NCBI GenBank assembly: GCA_030523805.1
Contig: JAUNHS010000107.1
Coordinates: 1-5,734, forward strand
Reading direction: 5' to 3'
DNA length: 5,734 nucleotides
DNA from: Acinetobacter sp.
GTDB taxonomy: Bacteria > Pseudomonadota > Gammaproteobacteria > Pseudomonadales > Moraxellaceae
Positions 1 through 5,734 of the stretch are shown piece by piece; position 1 is the first letter of the stretch, and each line of letters opens with the position of its first letter. The translations under genes and the position numbers were made by a program. The notes beneath the pieces are model-generated. The model was not told the DNA's origin and did not search any database. It worked only from the letters and a program-made list of their open reading frames with translations.

Positions 1-593
1 ATTTTGGTCGGTCTGATTTAGCAACGAATTTGATATTTGCTGTAGGTTTTGCATTGCTATTTTTTTATTTGAATGCCAATTATACTGAGCAAGTGATGAG
101 TTATTTTGGTATATCATTAAATATTATCAATTTAGCTTTTGTATTTTATATTGGTTTTTCATCAGCATTGTCTATCCATTTATCTAAAGGAATGAATTAT
201 AATCATGCTTTATTTATTCCTGTGTTGAATAGATTTATTTTTACTTTTGTAATTAAAAGTTTGATGATTAGTCTTTTATTTAGCCCTATATTCATCGGGT
301 TATATTTTGGAGAGTTTTCCTATTTTTATTTATTAGTTGTATGTTTGTCATTATTCATTGCAGCATTTGATGGTTTATCTGTTGCATTTATTGCTCGTTT
401 GAGAGTGATGGGGTATGTAAAATATCCACCTTTATTTAGATTGCTTTTGATTTTTATTGGTATGCCATTGGCGATTTATTTATTGCCAATGTTGGGTGTT
501 GTGGGCATTTTGATTGCATTTGCAAGCATTAATTTTATTATTGCGATGAGCTTGTTTTTAATCAATAGGCGTATATATCATTTAAAATCATGA
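1..593 (+). CDS. MATE/NorM-like multidrug or metabolite exporter, C-terminal half (5' end outside window)
   Basis: The open frame enters from the left edge (first full codon at 3) and ends at TGA 591-593, so about 197 C-terminal residues are visible. The TTG at 30 is only an internal codon. Six hydrophobic segments fit TM7-TM12 of a 12-helix MATE exporter, which uses a cation gradient to pump organic compounds across the inner membrane. Two stretches align by eye with NorM. One is the TM8-like SSALSIHLSKGMN, where NorM has a small-residue-rich helix followed by G-x-G. The other is the TM10-11-like FDGLSVAFIARLRVMG followed by GMPLAIYLLP. The acidic TM10 residue (Asp, codon 369-371) is kept. 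The TM7 glutamate of NorM seems replaced by Ala (codon 39-41). The gene is much richer in A+T than its neighbours; row 121-180 has 14 G/C of 60, against 26 of 60 in row 841-900. This suggests acquisition or relaxed constraint. A polysaccharide flippase of the same superfamily is the main alternative. The substrate is unknown. Confidence 0.65.
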   Translation, partial: FGRSDLATNLIFAVGFALLFFYLNANYTEQVMSYFGISLNIINLAFVFYIGFSSALSIHLSKGMNYNHALFIPVLNRFIFTFVIKSLMISLLFSPIFIGLYFGEFSYFYLLVVCLSLFIAAFDGLSVAFIARLRVMGYVKYPPLFRLLLIFIGMPLAIYLLPMLGVVGILIAFASINFIIAMSLFLINRRIYHLKS

Positions 594-606
594 ATATAAA
601 CGCCTA
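566..606. terminator. Stem-loop shared by the convergent MATE and alr genes; possible bidirectional terminator
   Basis: The left arm 566-578 (T AGGCGTATATAT) pairs with the right arm 594-606 (ATATAAACGCCT A). Of 13 positions 12 pair, with one A-A mismatch at 573/599. The core AGGCGT/ACGCCT is GC-rich. Further pairing of 579-581 with 590-592 is possible if A593 bulges. The hairpin lies over the last codons and stop of the MATE gene and 14 bases past the alr stop, where a shared terminator is expected. Neither strand has a good T-run after the stem, so it is not a textbook intrinsic terminator. It could instead block exonucleases or stop transcription weakly. The structure is seen directly; the role is inferred. 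Confidence 0.4.
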
Positions 607-619
607 AACTATCAATGAT

Positions 620-1732
620 TTAAAAACAATCCCTAAAATCAGCCATACCAAACACCCGATACGGACGCTGCGTTACACGGCACAACAGCTCATAACCAAT
701 CGTGCCATTACACGCTGCAACATCATCAACCGAACGATGCTGCCCCCACAATTCCACAAATGTACCCACTTGCACATCAACGCCTTGAGCAATTAAATCC
801 GTTACATCAATCATGCTCATATCCATGCTGACACGCCCAAACAACGGTACAGCATGACCATCTATACTCACATAATTTTGCTGTTGATACGCCCTAGGGT
901 AGCCATCGCCATAACCTACAGCGATAATTGCCAAAGTCGTTTTACGTTGTGTAGTTACACTTGAGCCATAGCCGACTTTTTCGCCAATACCAAGCTGATG
1001 TAAAGCAATAATATCTGTGGTAAAAATCATTGCAGGGCGTAAGCCTAAATCGTGTGCTGAACGCTCTGCAAAAGGACTTGAACCATACAGCATAATGCCA
1101 GGGCGTACATAGTCAAAATGCAAATCCGACCAATTAAAAATCGCTGCAGAATTACAACATGACACTTCTGCAAAAGGGCATTGCTGTTGCACATGGCGTA
1201 ATTGCTGAATTTGCTGTGCATTGAGTGGGTGCATTTCATCATCAGCATTGGCAAAGTGCATGGTAAGTACACATTTGAAACCACGTTGATGGAGCTGCTG
1301 CAATACGTCTATACATTCCGCTGGGCTAAAACCCAAACGGTTCATGCCACTATTGAGCTTGACCCAAACTTTTAAATTGTGCTGTTGGTAGTCGTGTTGA
1401 TAGTGCAACAGCCAATCTAATTGTGCTTGATGATGAATAGCACATTCACAGCGGTATGCAATCGCAAGTTCTTGATCTTGCAGTGAAAATACACCTTCCA
1501 TCAAACTAATAGGCGTGTGTGAATTGAATTGACGAATATCTATCGCTTCTTCCAAGCACGCTACGCCAAACGCATCGCTATCTTTGAGTGCTTTACATAC
1601 TTGTTCTACACCATGACCATAGCCATTGGATTTGACCATGCTCACAATTTTACTGCGTGGTGCAAGTTGGCGTACTCGTTGTAAATTGTGAACGAGTGCC
1701 GATGAATCTATATAAATTTGAGTGTTTCGCAT
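620..1732 (-). CDS. alr: Alanine racemase (PLP-dependent), supplies D-alanine for peptidoglycan
   Basis: A 370-residue cytoplasmic enzyme of normal family length that interconverts L- and D-alanine; D-Ala goes to D-Ala-D-Ala ligase for cell-wall synthesis. The N-terminal PLP barrel carries the cofactor lysine K34 in MVKSNGYGHG (commonly VVKANAYGHG). K125 and R132 lie in KLNSGMNRLGF and match the carbamylated lysine and PLP-contacting arginine of characterised enzymes. HFANAD is at 159-164 and VRPGIMLYG at 209-217. The second catalytic base is Y255 in KVGYGSS, and RVSMDMSMIDVT at 300-311 is the C-terminal domain signature. The start is ATG at 1732-1730. The frame is open to 1777, but that extension would add an Arg-rich tail (MVRHARTRRRRR) lying inside the dnaB 3' end and absent from the family. 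The gene follows dnaB by 5 bases and is probably co-transcribed and translationally coupled. The symbol dadX is possible in principle, but the dnaB linkage favours alr. Confidence 0.95.
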   Translation of the reverse strand: MRNTQIYIDSSALVHNLQRVRQLAPRSKIVSMVKSNGYGHGVEQVCKALKDSDAFGVACLEEAIDIRQFNSHTPISLMEGVFSLQDQELAIAYRCECAIHHQAQLDWLLHYQHDYQQHNLKVWVKLNSGMNRLGFSPAECIDVLQQLHQRGFKCVLTMHFANADDEMHPLNAQQIQQLRHVQQQCPFAEVSCCNSAAIFNWSDLHFDYVRPGIMLYGSSPFAERSAHDLGLRPAMIFTTDIIALHQLGIGEKVGYGSSVTTQRKTTLAIIAVGYGDGYPRAYQQQNYVSIDGHAVPLFGRVSMDMSMIDVTDLIAQGVDVQVGTFVELWGQHRSVDDVAACNGTIGYELLCRVTQRPYRVFGMADFRDCF

Positions 1733-1737
1733 AATAC

Positions 1738-3171
1738 TTATTCTTCTTCGCCTTCTCGTGCGTGCATGTCGTACCAAGATGGGTCTAAATCTCTAAAGCG
1801 TGTAAAATGACCTTCAAACGCCAAGCGAACCGTGCCAATCGGGCCATTACGTTGTTTACCGATAATAATTTCTGCCGTGCCGACATCTTTACTTTCTTTA
1901 TTATAGACTTCATCACGGTAAATAAACATAATCACATCAGCATCTTGCTCAATCGCACCCGATTCACGCAAGTCTGACATTACAGGGCGTTTATTTGGAC
2001 GGTTTTCCAAATTACGACTTAATTGCGATAACGCAACCACAGGGCATTTTAATTCTTTGGCAAGGGCTTTTAAGCTGCGAGAAATTTCTGCAACTTCGTT
2101 TACACGGTTGTCGCCCATACCTGGCACACGCATTAATTGCAAATAGTCCACCATGATTAAGCCCATTTTATTGCCATTTTCAGCGGCAACACGTCTGGCA
2201 CGAGAGCGTACTTCCGATGGTGATAATGCAGGCGTATCATCAATATACAATGGTCGGTCAGCCAATTGAGCCATTGCGGTAGATAGGCTTTCCCATTCAT
2301 GGCTTTTTAACTTACCTGAGCGTACGCTGGTTTGTTCAATTTTGCCGATAGATGACATCATACGCATCGCAATAGAGTCTGATGGCATTTCCATAGAGAA
2401 TACCAATACAGGCAAATCATGACCAAATAGCACGCCTTCCACCATGTTCATGGCAAATGTGGTTTTACCCATAGATGGACGAGCGGCAACAATCACTAAA
2501 TCGCCAGGTTGTAAGCCACTGGTTTTATTATTAAGTTCAAGAAAGCCCGTGTTTAAGCCTGTATAATCGCCATCAGCCTGCGACAGTTCGGTAAGTTTTG
2601 CTACCAATCCTGCATTAATATCATTAATCTTTTGTGGGCCTGACTTTTGGCTGGCGTGTCGCTGTTCGGCAATGGCAAAAATTCTACTTTCAGCCACATC
2701 TAAAATATCATCTACAGAGCGATTTTTAGGGTGATAGGCGGAATTATTGATTTCATTACCCGCTTGAATGAGTTGGCGTAAGGTCGCAAAATCTTTGATT
2801 TTTTGGGCATAATCTTCCAGCTTGAAAAAGTGGCTGGCAGTGTTGGTCATCAATTCATGCAAATAATCATCGCCACCTGCGGCATCTAGCAAGCCTAAAT
2901 TGCTCAAACGGTCGCTGACCATAATTACATCATAAGACAAATCTTGGCGTGCAAGGCTATGAATGGCATCAAAAATATGCTGATGTCGCACAGCATAAAA
3001 ATCTTCTTTGTTTAAAGTAGAATCCACTTGTTCAAACGACTGTGGCAAGCTCATTAAAGCAACGAGCAAACTTTGTTCAAAATTTAAATTGTGTGGTGGA
3101 ATAGGTAAATCTTTTAAAATACTAGATTCTTTCGCTTGCTGGTTTGTTTTTTTTGCAGCATTGTCCGACAT
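1738..3171 (-). CDS. dnaB: Replicative DNA helicase DnaB
   Basis: A 477-residue hexameric 5'-3' helicase that unwinds DNA at the replication fork and recruits primase; the length is close to E. coli DnaB (471). The N-terminal helical domain (about 25-130) begins after a polar, variable tail and shows the usual PPHNLNFEQSLL start. A linker follows (about 170-205), then the RecA-like ATPase domain. Its Walker A is ARPSMGKTT (230-238, K236), followed by FSMEMP (258-263). Walker B is LIMVDYLQLM (338-347, D342). The LSQLSRNLENRP and SDLRESGAIEQDAD blocks lie at about 381-412, and the arginine-finger motif KQRNGPIG at 439-446. No intein or insertion interrupts it. ATG at 3171-3169 is preceded by GAGAGA (3177-3182 on the complement), a reasonable Shine-Dalgarno sequence. 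The stop at 1740-1738 is 5 bases before alr. The gene is divergent from serS. Confidence 0.98.
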   Translation of the reverse strand: MSDNAAKKTNQQAKESSILKDLPIPPHNLNFEQSLLVALMSLPQSFEQVDSTLNKEDFYAVRHQHIFDAIHSLARQDLSYDVIMVSDRLSNLGLLDAAGGDDYLHELMTNTASHFFKLEDYAQKIKDFATLRQLIQAGNEINNSAYHPKNRSVDDILDVAESRIFAIAEQRHASQKSGPQKINDINAGLVAKLTELSQADGDYTGLNTGFLELNNKTSGLQPGDLVIVAARPSMGKTTFAMNMVEGVLFGHDLPVLVFSMEMPSDSIAMRMMSSIGKIEQTSVRSGKLKSHEWESLSTAMAQLADRPLYIDDTPALSPSEVRSRARRVAAENGNKMGLIMVDYLQLMRVPGMGDNRVNEVAEISRSLKALAKELKCPVVALSQLSRNLENRPNKRPVMSDLRESGAIEQDADVIMFIYRDEVYNKESKDVGTAEIIIGKQRNGPIGTVRLAFEGHFTRFRDLDPSWYDMHAREGEEE

Positions 3172-3203
3172 GGTTTTCTCTCATTTATTTAAATTGGCGT
3201 GTC

Positions 3204-3231
3204 ATCATAACAAAAAAGCGAACGCAGGCAA
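3204..3231 (-). promoter_or_regulatory. Putative sigma70-type promoter for dnaB-alr
   Basis: On the complement, TTGCCT (3231-3226, four of six matches to TTGACA) is followed after 16 bases by TATGAT (3209-3204, five of six matches to TATAAT). Transcription would begin near 3198, leaving a leader of about 27 bases that contains the GAGAGA ribosome binding site. This is a by-eye assignment in AT-rich DNA, so other start points are possible. Confidence 0.5.
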
Positions 3232-3444
3232 AATGATTTTATTGCATAATTTTTGTACGAAAATGTTGCTTTGAATAGCGTGCGATGGTTAAGGTGTTGA
3301 TTTCTTTTTTGATAAATTTTAAACGATGAAAAATTATGATTTATTGCTCTTATTCAATTGTTCAATATTAATGCGATTTGCTGTTATTTTAAACAATAAG
3401 AAAGCGTGAATTTATAGAAAGTTGCTACAAAATGGGCAATATGA

Positions 3445-3473
3445 TTGTAATTCTAAGCGATAAGTTCTAAAAT
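3445..3473 (+). promoter_or_regulatory. Putative sigma70-type promoter for serS
   Basis: TTGTAA (3445-3450, four of six consensus matches) and TAAAAT (3468-3473, five of six) are separated by the optimal 17 bases. The start would be near 3480, giving a T-rich leader of about 28 bases before the serS ATG. The assignment is by eye. The spacing and position make it the best candidate upstream of serS. Confidence 0.5.
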
Positions 3474-3504
3474 TAGCGTGTGTTTATTTTTATTTTGATG
3501 TTAA

Positions 3505-4779
<1,275 letters not shown>

Positions 4780-4844
4780 TTTTATTAATCAAGTTGTTGA
4801 TTGAGTTTTGATTGAACGCAAGTGCATAAAATCAAATAAGGTTT

Positions 4845-4872
4845 AGGCGTTGTCTCGGTACAACGCCTTTTT
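4845..4872 (+). terminator. Rho-independent terminator after serS
   Basis: A perfect 9-base-pair stem, AGGCGTTGT (4845-4853) with ACAACGCCT (4860-4868), closes a 6-base CTCGGT loop. It is followed by a T-run (4868-4872, then ATTTGTT). The flanks CAAATAA (4834-4840) and TTATTTG (4871-4877) can also pair, so the stem may extend on the upstream side. It should end serS transcription before purL. Confidence 0.92.
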
Positions 4873-4975
4873 ATTTGTTGGTGTGTTTGTGGCTTTCGTG
4901 GGAAAATTATGCAAAGTTCATTAAAAATACGAAATTTTCAAGTGCTTAGACTAGCCGACTGAATGCTTTTTACAG

Positions 4976-4981
4976 TATAAT
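4976..4981 (+). promoter_or_regulatory. Putative -10 element of the purL promoter
   Basis: A perfect TATAAT stands 61 bases before the purL ATG, predicting a start near 4988 and a leader of about 55 bases. No good -35 box lies 16-18 bases upstream; the bases near 4952-4958 match TTGACA poorly. There is no TG extension directly before the -10 box. Activity may therefore depend on an activator or on a start I did not pick. I see no match to the E. coli PurR operator. Confidence 0.5.
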
Positions 4982-5027
4982 ATCATTCATTTACATTTCA
5001 CAAAAACGGCATACCTTTTTAGGTCAT

Positions 5028-5031
5028 GGAG
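5028..5031 (+). promoter_or_regulatory. Ribosome binding site of purL
   Basis: GGAG lies 11 bases before the ATG at 5043, somewhat far but usable. It supports that ATG over the out-of-frame ATG at 5026, whose frame closes after 24 codons. Confidence 0.55.
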
Positions 5032-5042
5032 TTCAAATTATC

Positions 5043-5734
5043 ATGTTTATCGTGGTTGGTGCAGTTGCACATTCAGCATTTAAACGTTCTCAACTTTTAG
5101 CTCGCTTGCAGGCAGTGAGTTCTGTTACAGCGATTGAAAGTCAATGGGTGTATTTATTTGATCAAGATTTAAACGAAAAAGTGCAACAAGGTGCTTTGCA
5201 ACTGCTGAATAATGGCGAAAGTTTTGCACTGCGTCAGCCAGCAAATGATGAAATCCAAATTTTTGTAACGCCACGTGTGGGTACAATTTCACCTTGGTCA
5301 TCTAAAGCGACCGATATTTTCCAAAACTGTAATTTGCCAATTCATCGCTTGGAGCGTGGCGTGTTGTACACGCTCAAAGGTGTGAGTGAATGCAGCCAAG
5401 AAATGAAGCAAATTTTGCATGACCGTATGACGGAAAGCGTATTTGCTCAAGTGGCAGATGCTCAAGCATTATTTAGCGATGCCGATGCTAAACCATTAAA
5501 TTCTATTGATATTTTAGGGCAAGGCAAGCAAGCATTAATTGATGCCAATCAAGAGTTTGGCTTTGCATTATCTGCTGAAGAAATTGACTATTTAGATGAT
5601 GCGTTCCGCAAACTGGGTCGCAATCCACACGATATTGAATTGATGATGTTTGCCCAAGCCAATTCGGAGCATTGTCGTCATAAAATTTTTAATGCAGAAT
5701 GGACGATTGATGGCGAAAAACAACCGCTTTCATT
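5043..5734 (+). CDS. purL: Phosphoribosylformylglycinamidine synthase, N-terminal part (3' end outside window)
   Basis: The frame is open from ATG 5043 to the right edge, giving 230 complete codons with no stop or frameshift. PurL converts FGAR, glutamine and ATP to FGAM in the cytoplasm, the fourth step of de novo purine synthesis. The visible part matches the N-terminus and linker of the large single-chain enzyme (about 1,300 residues in gammaproteobacteria). The N-terminal PurS-like domain has [19 protein letters not shown] (74-92). The signature [18 protein letters not shown] (203-220) marks the start of the FGAM synthase region, and the SEHCRHK block is diagnostic. The helical segment with LSAEEIDYL at 176-184 fits the linker. 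The ATP-binding and C-terminal glutaminase domains lie beyond the window. The gene sits behind the serS terminator with its own -10 box, so it is probably transcribed alone. Confidence 0.96.
   Translation, partial: MFIVVGAVAHSAFKRSQLLARLQAVSSVTAIESQWVYLFDQDLNEKVQQGALQLLNNGESFALRQPANDEIQIFVTPRVGTISPWSSKATDIFQNCNLPIHRLERGVLYTLKGVSECSQEMKQILHDRMTESVFAQVADAQALFSDADAKPLNSIDILGQGKQALIDANQEFGFALSAEEIDYLDDAFRKLGRNPHDIELMMFAQANSEHCRHKIFNAEWTIDGEKQPLS

Noticed and set aside
1045..1284. 79-codon frame on the minus strand inside alr
   Set aside because: Alternative frame within a well-conserved enzyme gene; Met/Cys-rich composition typical of a shadow.
1733..1777. Upstream extension of alr adding an Arg-rich N-terminal tail
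   Set aside because: It lies within the dnaB 3' end, has no family counterpart, and the ATG at 1732 gives the usual alr N-terminus.
3008..3274. 88-codon frame on the + strand
   Set aside because: Mostly antisense to the conserved dnaB N-terminus, with no ribosome binding site and no recognisable protein features; a shadow frame.
3326..3409. 27-codon frame with a hydrophobic middle and basic end, between dnaB and serS
   Set aside because: No Shine-Dalgarno, no promoter of its own that I can support, AT-rich surroundings; it would need conservation or ribosome profiling data to be taken as a small protein.
4787..4802. AATCAA-GTTG-TTGATT hairpin just after serS
   Set aside because: Only six AT-dominated pairs and a poor T-tract; the strong terminator at 4845-4872 explains transcript ending.
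4902..4939. GAAAATT / AATTTTC inverted repeat upstream of purL
   Set aside because: Seven AT-rich pairs with 24 bases between the arms, easily expected by chance here.
5026..5100. 24-codon frame starting at an ATG 17 bases before purL
   Set aside because: Out of frame with purL and lacks its own ribosome binding site; the GGAG at 5028 overlaps it and serves the purL ATG.

Overview
This is an ordinary, mostly housekeeping stretch of a gammaproteobacterial chromosome. The best guess is family Moraxellaceae, close to Acinetobacter. That rests on the style of the SerS, DnaB, Alr and PurL proteins, the dnaB-alr gene order shared across gammaproteobacteria, the moderately AT-rich base composition, and PurL being the long single-chain form. 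The genus is an inference, because no database search was possible. I see no CRISPR array, insertion sequence, tRNA, rRNA or phage gene, and nothing that amounts to an undescribed system.

Layout. Positions 1-593 (+) hold the 3' part of a six-helix membrane protein that reads as the C-terminal half of a MATE/NorM-like exporter; its 5' end lies outside the window. It is clearly more AT-rich than everything else here and is the only accessory-looking gene. It converges on a two-gene operon on the minus strand. In transcription order this is dnaB (3171-1738, replicative helicase) then alr (1732-620, alanine racemase), separated by 5 bases. A 12-of-13-pair stem-loop spans the end of the MATE gene and the 26-base gap before alr.

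A 336-base divergent intergenic region (3172-3507) carries plausible sigma70-type promoters in both directions, one for dnaB and one for serS. serS (3508-4779, +) encodes seryl-tRNA synthetase and is followed by a strong intrinsic terminator at 4845-4872. Then comes purL (from 5043, +, running off the right edge), which has a perfect TATAAT -10 box and encodes phosphoribosylformylglycinamidine synthase.

The genes do not form one pathway. dnaB serves chromosome replication, alr makes D-alanine for peptidoglycan, serS charges tRNA-Ser, and purL acts in de novo purine synthesis. Points that merit a second look are modest: the compositionally distinct, motif-poor MATE gene, the shared stem-loop between convergent genes, the tight dnaB-alr junction, and the serS leader without a visible Shine-Dalgarno sequence.
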